DNA of 64,000 nt from Diphasiastrum complanatum. Taxonomy: Eukaryota > Streptophyta > Lycopodiopsida > Lycopodiales > Lycopodiaceae. Below are positions 1-10,016 of the stretch, one piece after another. A model generated the notes under the pieces. That model did not search any database and was not told where the DNA came from. It saw nothing but the letters and a program-made list of their open reading frames with translations. The stretch is from contig CM055114.1 in NCBI GenBank assembly GCA_029204225.1, positions 12,830,144-12,894,143 on the forward strand, in the 5' to 3' direction. Every line of letters begins with the position of its first letter. Position 1 is the stretch's first letter. A program made the translations under genes and the position numbers.

Positions 1-1715
1 GTTTTATTGCTCTGTCCCAAGTAACATGGCTACTTTTCTTTTGGCAAAGATGGCCTATCTTTCTAGTTGTTAGGCAGCGATTGATTGCTCCTAATCCCTC
101 ACACACTCTTTGCTAGTCTAACGTTGATCCACACTATCCTTTGAAACCCTTCTTATGGCAATTATTGGGTGTCTACATTTTACATATTACAAAATGTGCA
201 TCCTTGTTTCTGAGCAAAGCCATACAACATTCCTTGTCAACATTTTAACTCTAGCCCACCAGACGCACCAAGTCAAGGTTTATAAGTTGTGGTCTTTGTT
301 CTTCTCAAATGATTTTTTAAACAACCATTTTCTACTCTTAACATGAATGTTTAGCTTGTTTTAAGGTAGCTCCCAAATTTTGTGAGGACTTTACAATAAA
401 CATAAAGCTCTATATATGAAGTATATGAACGTCAATAACATATACAACAAATGAAATCTTGAAGGAAACTAGCTATGGAAGCATCAACAATACAAGGGAA
501 GCTTAGCACCACAAGAAACCAAAGTTAGGAACTCCAAATGCTTGATTACAGAGAGAGGAGGACATGGGCCTCCTTTGAGGATGACGACCCCTATACATAA
601 ATAGAAACTATTGAGGTGTCTACTCCAACTTGAGTCTTATGCACACATGGGATGCACACTTGGCCACTTGGACCCAACTTGCACTCACTTAACTAGAAAG
701 AAGGGTACAATGTATTCACAATTAGATTTCCCCCATGACAAATGTATAACATAAAACCTTATAAGTGCCTGGCCATTAGGAATAAAATAGGCATTATATC
801 TTAGCACCTTACTACTCAATGGTATTGCTCCTAGAAGCTGATAGTTTGTTGTTTTTACTATAGCTGGTACATATTCTCGTTCTAGTTTTTCATGTTCATT
901 GAAAGGTGAGGTAGATTAATTTCCAAATTTAAAATTGGCAAAGTCTTACAGTTGTTCATAACAGATGGCATAAATTGGAAAGTTTCGTAATTAGTATCGA
1001 CAAAACCAAACCCTTACTTCTATACACATTCATAAGAAATTTTAGAAACAAAGATTATACCAATCGTGCGATATGAACTCCAATTCCTTTTTATTTTGAG
1101 CGTAACACAATTTGTATTTATGCATTGGCAATAGTTGATTTTAAATGGCATCTTTGATTACATACACAAAAGCTTATATAAGTCAAGAGTCCTAAGAATA
1201 TCTTGGTTATCAAATCACTCCAAGTCTAGCATTCACATTTTCCTCAACTTTCTTGCCTCAAATGTATCTCATCATAACGATCTAACTCAAATCTTATAAG
1301 CCCGCAAGCCAAGAATTTCATCCGTGCTTCCTTTCCTAATATATTTACATGTGAAGGACTAGCTCAACAATGTATAAAAGAGGACTTAAAGAAAAATCTA
1401 CAAAAAAATATTACTAGAAGAGTAGAGTAAGAGGGTAGCTTCATCAATATGAAAAATGTTACATTGTTGAATTTGTTTTTTAAAGAAGAAATGCTACATG
1501 ACATTCATCAAAAAAAATCCATATAGAGAGTAGATATTTTCAAGATGATGGAAATATGTTAAACAAGTAATTCGTTCAAAAATCACTTAGGACACATATG
1601 ACATCGAAAAAACAATTTCTACAGAGCACATTTAGGTGAGCAACCAGAAGTTTAGATCTCCTCAATTATATTTTACAATAAAATCATATTTTCCACATGC
1701 CACAATCATCCTTAC
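1..1715. other. Presumed intron sequence, nothing recognised
   Basis: AT-rich sequence without long frames on either strand, downstream of the 1845-1716 exon in host-gene sense. The stretch around 440-900 has the look of old retrotransposon LTR or UTR sequence, but no ends could be defined. I see no further WD40 exon here. Confidence 0.4.
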
Positions 1716-1845
1716 ATTCTCTTCATTGCTATCAACACATGTTTGAGCTGCTTTGAAGCATTGGCAAGACAATTCTCTTCCCTGGTCTGCATCCCACACC
1801 CTCACTGTACAATCTTGACCACACGTCACAATAAACTTCCCTGCT
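1716..1845 (-). CDS. CFAP43/44-like WD40 protein, next exon after the giant intron
   Basis: 130-bp exon: one base plus 43 codons. The acceptor is AAATTCAG|AGCAGGG and the donor is AAT|GTAAGG, leaving phase 0. It encodes AGKFIVTCGQDCTVRVWDAD, the second half of a WD40 repeat with the canonical D-x-T-V-R-V-W-D strand, followed by a Cys-rich stretch. The single leading A completes the GG_ codon left by the exon ending at 60207. The join reads GLTSLG then AGKFIVTCG, an ordinary WD40 repeat. No other WD40-like piece was found between the two exons. Later exons were not recognised in 1-1700 and presumably lie outside the window. Alternative: an exon of an unrelated WD40 gene that matches phase by chance. 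Confidence 0.6.
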
Positions 1846-2231
1846 CTGAATTTTCAAACAAGAAAGAATCAGTATCTCATAAATGTAGCAAGGCACAAGG
1901 TACTCTTAGCAATTGTCACTATCTAAAATATCAACTTAAATTCTCTTCAATAGGATCCATTTCTTGCTACCACAAACATTGATGTTGACATACAGCAAAA
2001 AAAAATCGCCCTGCCCCCAACCGTCCAAACTCTTTGTGTCTCTATCTATATCAAAAATATCAAGGTTGTTTCACTATTGGCTTTAGAATCACTCTTTAAT
2101 AAGCTCCACTTCGAGTTTTCAAGGCTTTCATCTTTGTTACTATTCATGATTGTGAGAAATAAGTTCCTTATTATAACATTCTTGAACCCTAATTCAAACC
2201 ATCATACTTGAGGCTATACTATTGTTCAGCC

Positions 2232-2410
2232 CAGACATGAGGGTCCGGGCCGGACGCGGCCTTTTCGCATCCATGTCCGACGCCCGGACCCGGACGCGTC
2301 CAACCCCCGGACGCGGGGTCGGACGCGTCCCAAATAAAAAAATTTCTGGACACGTACGCGTCCGGGCCCCAGATGCGTTTTTTGTATTTATTTTTTTTTA
2401 AAAAGGGCGC
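2232..2410 (+). repeat. GC-rich subterminal repeats, hAT1 left end
   Basis: Starts CAGACATGAGGGTCCGGG and contains many short direct and inverted copies of GGACGCG / CGCGTCC. Such arrays commonly bind hAT or CACTA transposases. The same pattern is seen at 31168 (CAGACACGAGGG start) and near 31418. An AT-rich stretch follows at about 2330-2400. Confidence 0.55.
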
Positions 2411-2468
2411 GCGGGCAGCGGAACAGTCCACAGAAGCCCGAGAAGGACAGAGGAGAGAAAGAGGGCGG

Positions 2469-2469
<1 letters not shown>

Positions 2470-2521
<52 letters not shown>
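2470..2521. repeat. (GA)n microsatellite at LINE A 3' end
   Basis: About 25 uninterrupted GA units directly abut the 3' terminus of LINE A, where a poly(A) tail would be expected. On the element's own strand it reads (CT)n. Confidence 0.85.
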
Positions 2522-2523
<2 letters not shown>

Positions 2524-2544
2524 AGAATTATTATTATTATTAAC

Positions 2545-2573
2545 GTCTTTTGGTGCCCAGGAGCACATAAGAC
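2545..2573 (-). other. LINE A 3'-terminal stacked hairpin
   Basis: The outer stem GTCTT/AAGAC encloses an inner stem GTGC/GCAC. It is followed, in element sense, by ATTAA, short TAA repeats and the (CT)n tail. The equivalent hairpin in every other copy has a different inner stem that still pairs. Confidence 0.7.
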
Positions 2574-2729
2574 AAAAGAGAGTACAAAATGTGAGAAGCA
2601 TTGTCCGCATAAGGACTTATTTACCAATGAAAAGACAGTAAAACTAAAACTAAAATATCGATCTCTCTGTCTCTAAGAGAAAAAGTATCCAAGCTTGACC
2701 ACCAGCTGGTGAGGGTACAAAGCAAGAGC

Positions 2730-5700
2730 TTAACCACCTGCTCCGCGGAGGAAACTAGCTACGAGCAAGCCGAAAGTAATGAGTGATGGTAGTAGTGGGT
2801 CGTGATGTAGGCTGGTGGGAGGCGTATGAAGATCTAGTAGCACTGGATCGAGCCGAAACTCTCTGTGTCTTCGATCTTCAAAATCCGCAACCGAAATATC
2901 CACTCTGTCTCGCTTCTGGAAGAACTGAGTAATGTGAGCCTGACTGGAATCCATATCTGAGAGCGTAGGTAGAAGTGAAGCTCGTAAAATATACATCTCT
3001 CTCAAAAGAAGACCCACACATCTAGCATCTGGATACTCGAGGAAGGAGCTCAACGTGAGGGGAATATCTCGGTATAAACAATGGTATCGTCCTCTAATCT
3101 CATAGTATACTGGGCAGCGAAAGATGAAATGGAACTCATCTTCCACCTCCTGAAGAGAACAAAGCTGACATATCCGCTGCAATCTGGGAGTGTCTGTGTA
3201 TCTACCTGTCTCGATAGCAAGCTGATGAGAAGAGACTCGAAGCTGTCCTATACGATATCTCAGACCAAAAGATAGCGTCTGTGTAAGATAAACTGGAAGA
3301 ATAGGCAAGCCCGAAACGTCCAGCCGTAAAAGATGTGTGCCATAATAATGTAGCTTGACCCTATCTGGATCAGGATGTGACCATATAGTGCGTATGTAGC
3401 TCCGGTAGATCTGCTGTCTGATATAAGCATGGGTTCCATTCGGAAGATCAAGTGCGGATAAACCCCAAGTCTGAAGAAGGGCTGAGACACTGCGATACCA
3501 AGAGTGCTTGGCTCCCTGATCTGCAATGGTACAAGATGAAGTGAGAGCAGCAACAATGTATCTGGAGGTATCTAGATCTGATACCCTGTGAAGAAAGGTG
3601 ATGATCTGAAACATAGCACCAACAACTAATGGAGGAGAAGCAAACTCGGCTAGTATGATATCATGTGGTACTGAGGGCTTAGCCCGGATTATCCTACTGA
3701 GCATGAGAATCTGGATACGAGTAAGATCTCTCCATGTATCGCGTGATAAATCAGGGCACCAAGTCTCAGCCGAATATAGCACAACTGGGGAGACAGTAGC
3801 AGAAAATAGTAGGCATCTGGTAGCAGGATCCTGCACATAATAAGTAGAGCAAAATCTCTCCATATGCACAAGAGCGGTATGCCCCTTGCGGAGCCTGGCG
3901 GTGGCTGCTGGTCGAAAAGTGAGTAGCGGACCAGAGAAAAGAACTCCCAAATAGGTGTAGGAGGTCACGATCTCAATCGGTAGCCCGTCATAATAGAAAA
4001 TCACATCTCTCATATGCTGTCTGTTGGTGTTAAACACCATAATCTTAGTCTTCTTAAGGTTAACCGTCAATCCCCAACGCTGGCAAAAGTGATGTAAAGC
4101 AGAAAGGTGACTCTGTAAACCAGCTGCAGAGGATGAGAGGAGAACCACATCATCAGCGTACAAGAGAATGGGGATAATAATGTCTGCTAGGGGACAGCCC
4201 TCTCCACCTTCCTCGCGAATAATCCGCTCGAGGTCATCTATATATAGTGCAAAAAGAGTGGGTGATAAGGGGCAACCCTGCTTCACCCCAATGGTAGAAT
4301 GTATCTGTGAGGACCAGCCACTACCATCTCTGAAACGTGCCAAGACTCGCTCATATAAAGTAATGATCGCAGCAATAGTATCCTCTGAAAAGCCAAGTGA
4401 AGACAGTCTCTGGAAAAGAAGATGTCGTGGAACAGAGTCAAAAGCTTTGCGAAAATCCACAAAGCAACAGTAAATTCTCTGTTTCCGATGTCGAGCCTCC
4501 TCAATAATGCATCTCAAAATGAAGATCTGGTCTGAAGTAGAATATCCCGGTCTGAAACCAGCTTGACCCATAGCGTGTAAACCCTCAGTTTCAGCAAAAG
4601 ATCCAGTGACTGTCTGTAGTATAGAGCCATATATCTTAGCTAGAGTGTGGCCAATCATAATGGTGCGGTAGTTTCCTACATTCATGGGATCACCTGCCTT
4701 GAGGATGGGGTGAAGGATATTAGTACACCAAGCCGTAGGAAAACCAGAAGTAACAGCTGTGTTAAAAACATGAGCAATGTAAGGGGAGATGAGATGTGCT
4801 ACGGGCTTTAGGAAGTCTACACTTAAGGAGTCATAGTCAGTGGCTTTATTTAGTTTGGCATGTTTAATGGCGTTTTCAACCATGTCAGGGGTGAAAAGTG
4901 AGCAGTGGTCAGGTCTCGGTGAGAGTGAGGTAGGAGGAGAGTCCGTGGTATATAACTCCGTGGCATACTCGATCCAGGATTCGATGGCTATGGGGGCCAA
5001 TGTTGAAGAGTGTCTGGTGAAATGTTTCCAGAAAAAAGAGGAGGAGGGTGAATCTAAAGAGTTGATCATTTTTTGGCAGAGTGATTGTAGGTACTTGATC
5101 TTCTTTGTTCTGGTGGTTCTATGATATTCTTTCTGGCATTGTTTGAGTGTGGCAGGGGAGTGTGACCTGGCATATGTCACATGATTGTGAAGAGAGCGGC
5201 ATTCTGCATCATACCATCTGTTGTGAACACTTCTGTGAGATGATGTCGTTTTGGTGGGGAAGGATGAGGAAGCAGCAGCTAAGAGGGATGTAGAGAGAAA
5301 AGTGGCTTGCTGGTCAATTGGTGCCATGAACGGGAAGTTAGCGAGTAGTTGGGATAAGATTGTGGTGTAATTAGTGAATCCAGATTGGGTGAAAGGAATA
5401 CGTTTATGAGTGGGAAGAGAGCAAGAAATTTGCAAAGAAGAGGTTATGTGACCAAGTGAGATGTGTAAGAGTGAGTGATCGGAAATGGTAGGGGGTGTGA
5501 TGGAGAAATCAGAAATGTGAGAGATCAAAGCAGGTGATCCAATGAAGTAGTCGACCACACTATGTCCTCCACCATGAGGATAGCATGTATATGCTGATGA
5601 GGAAGGCCACTGTGTGAGGCCATTCAAAATGGCAAGAGCGTGTGTCTCTGCTAGAGTGATCAACTGCTCCCCGAAAGATGTAGCTGGAGTGTCTGCATCC

Positions 5701-6245
5701 TGTGATACCCGGTCTAGCCCCATATCCAAAGGGTAAAGCCTGAGAAGATCCGTAGCTGCATGAAATTCGGTTTGTCTAGAGCTTGTGCGGGCGTTGAAAT
5801 CACCTGCTAGTAAAATGGAACCCTGCTGAGAAAAGATAGCAATATCATCTGAGAGAGCCTGAAAAGGGTCCCCGCCAAACTCAGCAAACACTGAGGTCTG
5901 TGGAGCAAAATAGCATACAGCTATATAGATGTCCTGAGGTAATCCCAATAGTGAGCCAATAATGTGTAACCAAATATAGCGAGCGTATGGATCTTGTTTA
6001 ACCATCTGAACTGTGGTGTCTCTGTATAAACAAGCTACTCCTCCAGATCCTCGACAAGTTTTTCCCCTAACAAATGGACGAAAAGCAGAATGCCAAGAGT
6101 ACTCCTGTATATTTGGAAGAGGATGATATAAGGACTCATGAGTTTCAGCCAACAACAAAATGTCGCATTTTCTAATAAAATCAGCAAAGTCTCCGGCTGA
6201 TGACGAAGATAAAAAACCATTACAATTCCAGAAGCCAAGTCTCAA
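2730..6245 (-). CDS. LINE A ORF2: endonuclease/reverse transcriptase
   Basis: Open frame of 1171 codons. APE-type endonuclease at about 1-260: AETH at 33-36, GDFN at 148-151, SDH at 255-257. Reverse transcriptase at about 455-760: FVDFRKAFDSVP near 595-607, GVKQGCPLSPTLF near 653-665, YADD at 696-699, YLGVLFSG downstream. A C-x2-C-x9-H-x4-C knuckle lies at 1026-1044. A PIP-box-like motif, QAHITQFF followed by QKR, lies at 1102-1109. The function is nicking and target-primed reverse transcription. The frame begins at TTG; the position that is ATG in LINE E is ACC here (6251-6249). The frame is in register with ORF1 after a single UAG. The copy may need readthrough or reinitiation, or may simply have lost its start. 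Confidence 0.85.
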   Translation of the reverse strand: MRLGFWNCNGFLSSSSAGDFADFIRKCDILLLAETHESLYHPLPNIQEYSWHSAFRPFVRGKTCRGSGGVACLYRDTTVQMVKQDPYARYIWLHIIGSLLGLPQDIYIAVCYFAPQTSVFAEFGGDPFQALSDDIAIFSQQGSILLAGDFNARTSSRQTEFHAATDLLRLYPLDMGLDRVSQDADTPATSFGEQLITLAETHALAILNGLTQWPSSSAYTCYPHGGGHSVVDYFIGSPALISHISDFSITPPTISDHSLLHISLGHITSSLQISCSLPTHKRIPFTQSGFTNYTTILSQLLANFPFMAPIDQQATFLSTSLLAAASSSFPTKTTSSHRSVHNRWYDAECRSLHNHVTYARSHSPATLKQCQKEYHRTTRTKKIKYLQSLCQKMINSLDSPSSSFFWKHFTRHSSTLAPIAIESWIEYATELYTTDSPPTSLSPRPDHCSLFTPDMVENAIKHAKLNKATDYDSLSVDFLKPVAHLISPYIAHVFNTAVTSGFPTAWCTNILHPILKAGDPMNVGNYRTIMIGHTLAKIYGSILQTVTGSFAETEGLHAMGQAGFRPGYSTSDQIFILRCIIEEARHRKQRIYCCFVDFRKAFDSVPRHLLFQRLSSLGFSEDTIAAIITLYERVLARFRDGSGWSSQIHSTIGVKQGCPLSPTLFALYIDDLERIIREEGGEGCPLADIIIPILLYADDVVLLSSSAAGLQSHLSALHHFCQRWGLTVNLKKTKIMVFNTNRQHMRDVIFYYDGLPIEIVTSYTYLGVLFSGPLLTFRPAATARLRKGHTALVHMERFCSTYYVQDPATRCLLFSATVSPVVLYSAETWCPDLSRDTWRDLTRIQILMLSRIIRAKPSVPHDIILAEFASPPLVVGAMFQIITFLHRVSDLDTSRYIVAALTSSCTIADQGAKHSWYRSVSALLQTWGLSALDLPNGTHAYIRQQIYRSYIRTIWSHPDPDRVKLHYYGTHLLRLDVSGLPILPVYLTQTLSFGLRYRIGQLRVSSHQLAIETGRYTDTPRLQRICQLCSLQEVEDEFHFIFRCPVYYEIRGRYHCLYRDIPLTLSSFLEYPDARCVGLLLREMYILRASLLPTLSDMDSSQAHITQFFQKRDRVDISVADFEDRRHREFRLDPVLLDLHTPPTSLHHDPLLPSLITFGLLVASFLRGAGG
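2919..2942 (-). other. PIP-box-like motif in LINE A ORF2
   Basis: Encodes QAHITQFF followed by QKRDR. This matches the PCNA-interaction consensus Q-x-x-[ILM]-x-x-[FY]-[FY] with basic residues after it. Equivalent positions are 8235-8258 (QPLITSFF), 10468-10491 (HSQITSFF, Q replaced by H), 14013-14036 (QAQITSFF) and 48292-48315 (QPLITSFF) in copies B-E. Confidence 0.65.
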
Positions 6246-6293
6246 ATTGGTAGGGGATCTCGGGTAGCTTCTATATCCGGGGGCCCCTAGTTC

Positions 6294-7202
6294 CTATTGT
6301 GGAAGGTCGAAAAATCTCGGTTTCCCGTCAATAAAAACAACCCTTTGCCCTTTCTCTTTCGCTTCAAGGATAATCTTTTTTCTTGCCAACCATTGAGTAT
6401 TTGTTAAGTCATCATCCATATAAATGAAAGTACCTTTAAGCTTTGCCCTAAGCCGAAGGGTAGCATTGCGTTGTGAAAGCGAGCGGAACTTGATAAACAA
6501 AACATTGTCATCAAATTTACTGCGCCAAGCAGTATCAAAACCGTCAGCCACATGAGATAACTTGGAAATGAGCAAATCCGTAGCTTCTTCCAACGGTTTT
6601 CCACCATTGGCAATGCCTCTTACTCTAATGTTAAAGGCTTTTTTGGCCCTTCTGGCTTGTTCACCCAAAACTGTCTCCAAATCGTTTTCCTTCGGAAAAG
6701 ATGAAATCTGAGAGTGATTACCTTGCTTAAGGATCGATGTCGTTTCTTCAACCTGTTTTGCGAGTGATGAGAGTTTGCTGCCCATATCATCCGGTTTGAA
6801 GAGTGCTGCCCACGTTTTCGTCTCCTCGACTTGTTTCTCCAAGCTATTGATCTTGTTGGAAGTCTCCTCCAAGGCACTTTTTTCTGCAATTCGTTGCTTA
6901 AGATATATATTTTCTTGCTCAAGCTGCTCCACACGTTCCGTGACACCAAAAAGATCCTTAGCTAACTTGCTATTTTCAGCTTCAAAGAGGTGTAGTTGTT
7001 TCTTAAGTCCAAGAATTTCTTGCCGGATAAAACTAAGATCATAAGCAAAAAGACTTTCGGTAGGTTTGGAAGGAGTGTAGTCAATGGCAGCCATGTTGAT
7101 AGTTTCTGTCACCGAAGACGGCTCCTCCATCACTACCGGTGATGGGGAGGTGTCCAACAGGGAGGGGGGTGTAAGAACACCCTCCTTTTTCTTAGGTGCC
7201 AT
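6294..7202 (-). CDS. LINE A ORF1: coiled-coil RNA-binding protein
   Basis: 302 codons from ATG at 7202 to TAG at 6296-6294. The N-terminus is basic (APKKKEG) and then Pro/Ser-rich. A long heptad coiled coil runs over about residues 60-165, with segments such as LEQENIYLKQRIAEK and INSLEKQVEETKTW. The C-terminal part (about 185-300) has the L1-ORF1-like pattern: IRVRGI, VLFIKFRSLSQRNATLR, then a basic RKKIILEAKEKG region. The expected role is a trimeric RNA chaperone that coats the element RNA. The stop is a lone UAG in the context CAA-UAG-GAA-CUA, and the downstream frame stays open into ORF2 after 16 codons. Homologous ORF1 pieces lie in LINE D (17166-18172) and LINE E (51466-52255). Confidence 0.8.
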   Translation of the reverse strand: MAPKKKEGVLTPPSLLDTSPSPVVMEEPSSVTETINMAAIDYTPSKPTESLFAYDLSFIRQEILGLKKQLHLFEAENSKLAKDLFGVTERVEQLEQENIYLKQRIAEKSALEETSNKINSLEKQVEETKTWAALFKPDDMGSKLSSLAKQVEETTSILKQGNHSQISSFPKENDLETVLGEQARRAKKAFNIRVRGIANGGKPLEEATDLLISKLSHVADGFDTAWRSKFDDNVLFIKFRSLSQRNATLRLRAKLKGTFIYMDDDLTNTQWLARKKIILEAKEKGQRVVFIDGKPRFFDLPQ

Positions 7203-7393
7203 AGGAGGCGGTAAGCAGATGGAGGACCAGCGCAGGGCAGCGTAGGGCAGGTGCGAAGGTCAGCACTGCAGCGCCAGCAGGGCGGACAGCAGCGCCAGCA
7301 GGGCGGGTGGGCGCGCAAGAGAGAGAGAGGGCAGCAGCGCACCAGCAGGGCGGGCAGCGCACCAGCAGGCGGGCAGCGCACCAGCAAGCGGGC

Positions 7394-7423
7394 GAGAGAG
7401 AGAGAGAGAGAGAGAGGGTTATG

Positions 7424-7468
<45 letters not shown>

Positions 7469-7651
7469 GGGGGTTAATTAATTTGTGTATGCACAGATGT
7501 GTGTGTGTGTGGTGATTTGTGTGTGAGAGAGAGAGGAAGAGACTGAGAGAGAGAGAGGATTTGTGTGTGTGTGTGTGCGCGCGTGTACGAGACATGGTGT
7601 GTGTGTGTGAGTTTAGGGTTTAGGGTCTGCGTGCTTGGGTTTTGGGGTTTA

Positions 7652-7704
<53 letters not shown>

Positions 7705-7717
7705 CATTTGCATGCTT

Positions 7718-7761
<44 letters not shown>

Positions 7762-7794
7762 AAGAAAGAAAGAAAGAAAGAAAGCTTTATTAAT
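7394..7794. repeat. Mixed microsatellite block between LINE A and LINE B
   Basis: Contains (GA)n at 7394-7416, (GT)n at about 7425-7452, an unbroken G run at about 7453-7473, more GT and GA tracts, telomere-like GTTTAGGGTTTAGGG at about 7613-7627, (GA)n at about 7656-7700, and (GT)n, (GA)n and (GAAA)n at 7720-7784. It separates the 5' end of LINE A from the 3' end of LINE B. The ORFs called across it are Ser/Leu or Arg/Glu dinucleotide translations, not genes. Confidence 0.8.
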
Positions 7795-8699
7795 GTCTTT
7801 TCCATGCCAAAAGGCATATAAGACTAATGAAGTACATGTCATGTATGTGGTAACCATGGGAGCGTATAAAAACGTCTCCAAACTATACTAAAGAAAACAT
7901 CTACTGCAAACTAAAATAGACACGTATGCAAGAATGCGCATAGTAATAATCATATGTATGGTAAGATGTCAAGGTTGTGCTGCTGCTGTAAAAAGATGTA
8001 ATGCGAGCCACAGAATGGGAAAGCACTGGAGCCTGCCTGCCGGCGGCGTCTGTGAGCATGAGCACGTGCATGTGTAGTAGTAGTAGTACGCCCCTACGTA
8101 GAATGTCTAGTAATCCTGGTGGTAACATGATGGTGGGAGGTACACTGTCTCTGATCTCTATCAGCATGAGAGCGGCCAACATCCTCGTCGTCATCCTCAT
8201 CCTCAGGTACTAAATCACGCGATCTTCGTCTAGTAAAGAACGAAGTAATCAATGGCTGTGAGGTAAAATGCTGGGGTGTCTCGTATAAATCTCTCCGTAG
8301 TCTGGACATCTCGTGTACCATCAGAGCGACACACCGTGGGTCCTCATAAGCTATGAGAGAGCGTAGAGTGGTAGGCATCTCTCGGAACAGGCAATGATAT
8401 CGCCCTCTAATCTCATAATATACAGGGCACCTAAATATAAAGTGCTCCTCAGACTCCACCTCACCTAGAGAGCAGAACTGGCAAATCCGCTCCTCTCTGG
8501 GAATACCGTGGAACCTCCCCGTCTCAATAGCTAGCTGATGAGAGGACACCCTGAGCTGCCCCAATGTGAATCTGAGGCAATGTGACAATCCCGAGTCCAA
8601 GTAGCGCGGAATGACTGGGGTCCCTGATGCATCTAGCTCCAAGAAATGAGTCCGGTAGAAAGCTGGCTTAACCCCTAACTGGTTGCGCCAAGTCCGCTC

Positions 8700-8700
<1 letters not shown>
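7795..8700 (-). mobile_element. LINE B: 5'-truncated LINE copy
   Basis: Only the 3' end of the element. It begins with the 3' hairpin (7795-7824: GTCTT, ATGCC/GGCAT, AAGAC) next to a (GAAA)n/(GA)n tail, and runs to 8700, where it abuts (GA)n. The coding part (8094-8700) matches the ORF2 C-terminus, including the CCHC knuckle and QPLITSFF. Truncation at the 5' side is usual for LINEs. The truncated end also meets a GA tract. Confidence 0.8.
8094..8700 (-). pseudogene. LINE B ORF2 C-terminal fragment
   Basis: About 200 codons. They start within GVKPAFYRTHFLELDAS and include the knuckle CQFCSLGEVESEEHFIFRC, the conserved PVYYEIRGRYHCLF block and the PIP-box-like QPLITSFFTRRR. An acidic tail (EDEDDDED) follows. 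Endonuclease and reverse transcriptase are missing through 5' truncation. The open frame continues on paper into the neighbouring GA tract and hAT sequence, but that part is not LINE. Confidence 0.8.

Positions 8701-8732
<32 letters not shown>
8701..8732. repeat. (GA)n between LINE B and the hAT1 transposase start
   Basis: Sixteen GA units run straight into ATG of the hAT1 transposase at 8733. The tract could be the element's own 5' leader that served as the LINE target. Confidence 0.8.
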
Positions 8733-8737
<5 letters not shown>

Positions 8738-9782
8738 CGCTCGTCCCATTTGGGATGAGGTGGAGTTGATGCCCGACAAAAAGTGGCGTTGCCCTTTTTG
8801 TCGAAAGCAGTTCACAGGGAACGCCTCTCGAATTCGAGCACATTTGGGGGGATTGCAAGTCCGACCCACGGGGGGATGCTATGGGATCAGCGTTTGTATG
8901 TTCATCCCCTCTGCGGAGAGAGCTCGCATTCTCGAGGCATATGCTGAGCCAGGCGCTGAGCCCGGCGAGCCATCCACAGATGCCGCAGACTCTGTTTCCA
9001 TTGGTGCACCCACTGCCACCGCCCTTGCCACTGGTACACCCAACGCCACCGCCCCCACCTTGACCGTCGCATCCGCACCCGCCACCGCCACAGCCACCTG
9101 TACCCCCTCCGCCAGTACTCCCCATGGATCCACAGCCTCCACTGCTGCACCTACGCCTGTGCCATCACCGTCAGATCTGCACGGTCCGTCCACATCCTCC
9201 GCTTCCGCACCTACACCTATGCCACCACCTCCAGATCCACATCGTCCATCCACATCCTCCCAGCCATCCACATCCCGAGGCACCAAACAGATGTCCATGC
9301 CGGGATCTTTCAGAGAGGGGCAACACAGAGAGGCCACCAGGACCATAGCACAGATGTTCTATGACCTGAATCTCCCCTTTATCATGGCATCATCCCGCAC
9401 CTTTCGAGAGGCTATCTCGAAAGTTGCAGTTAGCGGGCCCGGCTACACACCACCCACAGCCGACGCACTACACGGCCCTTTACTCCAGGAGTGGGTTGCA
9501 TCCGTCAGAGAGAGACTAGCCGCACTGCAGGAGGCTTGGGATAGATACGGCTATTCCATCATGGCTGATGGGTGGACTGATCGTCGTAAACGTCCACTCA
9601 TCAACATGATTGTTTCTAGTTGTTACGGTTCCATGTTCCTGCGCAGCATCGACGCCTCCGAGGCAGAGAGAGTGCATTCGGCCTCCAGATGCCTCCAGAC
9701 TCCCAGCCAGACTTTGTATTTGACACCCCTAAGGATGCATCTGGCACGCAGAGGGATGATTTTTTTAGCACAGACTTGTAGA
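8733..9782 (+). pseudogene. hAT1 transposase, internally deleted
   Basis: The N-terminus is a BED-type zinc finger (WRCPFC at about 18-23, RIRAHL near 33-38). A Pro/Ala/Thr-rich linker follows (about 75-190). A DUF659-like domain from about residue 200 contains FYDLNLPFIMASS, YGYSIMADGWTDRRKRP and MIVSSCYGSMFLRSIDAS. After this the catalytic core seen in element H (region of DNATNC and onward) is absent. The frame then runs into a short tail. In another frame from about 9688 the sequence MPPDSQPDFVFDTPKD resembles a separate C-terminal end, consistent with an internal deletion that joined N- and C-terminal parts. It is probably non-functional and mobilised in trans, like a Ds-type derivative. 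Confidence 0.65.
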
Positions 9783-9940
9783 TATTGATACACACAGACT
9801 ATCATGTATACTGGCATCAGATGAGATGTATATATTTTTTTACAGTTTATTCGTGTCATGGCTAGTTTATCATGATTGCTTACAAATGGTTAGCTCTGTG
9901 AAATTTGAATGGTTAGTTAGAAATGGTTTGCTCTGTGCAA

Positions 9941-9943
<3 letters not shown>

Positions 9944-10002
<59 letters not shown>

Positions 10003-10016
10003 AGAAGAAAGAAGAA
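9944..10016. repeat. (GA)n and GAA tail at LINE C 3' end
   Basis: Pure GA at 9944-9999, then GAAGAAGAAA to the conserved AAAGCTTTATTAATGTC of the LINE 3' end. Confidence 0.85.

Larger units (their letters stand above)
2522..7393 (-). mobile_element. LINE A: near-intact two-ORF non-LTR retrotransposon
   Basis: The copy is flanked by (GA)n at both ends (2470-2521 and 7394-7416). It carries ORF1 (7202-6294), ORF2 (6245-2730), a 3' UTR and a terminal stacked hairpin (2545-2573). Both frames are open through their whole length, so this is the youngest-looking LINE here. The domain order (coiled-coil ORF1; APE endonuclease, reverse transcriptase and CCHC in ORF2) is that of L1-like elements. A microsatellite tail instead of poly(A) is unusual for plant L1. 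No target duplication could be defined because both flanks are the same dinucleotide repeat. Confidence 0.8.

Noticed and set aside
1743-1982. Plus-strand 79-codon ORF
   Set aside because: The opposite strand carries a WD40 exon with good splice sites; this ORF is its shadow.
2232-2410. CpG-island promoter for the host gene
   Set aside because: The GC-rich block matches the transposon-end repeats at 20340 and 31170 and lies inside the inferred intron.
2388-2627. Ser-Leu repeat ORFs over (GA)n tracts (also near 7620, 9870, 13424, 18292)
   Set aside because: Open frames are a by-product of the dinucleotide repeat; no conserved protein sequence outside it.
8879-9346. Minus-strand Gly/Val-rich ORFs opposite the hAT1 transposase
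   Set aside because: Shadow frames of the Pro/Ala/Thr-rich linker on the other strand.
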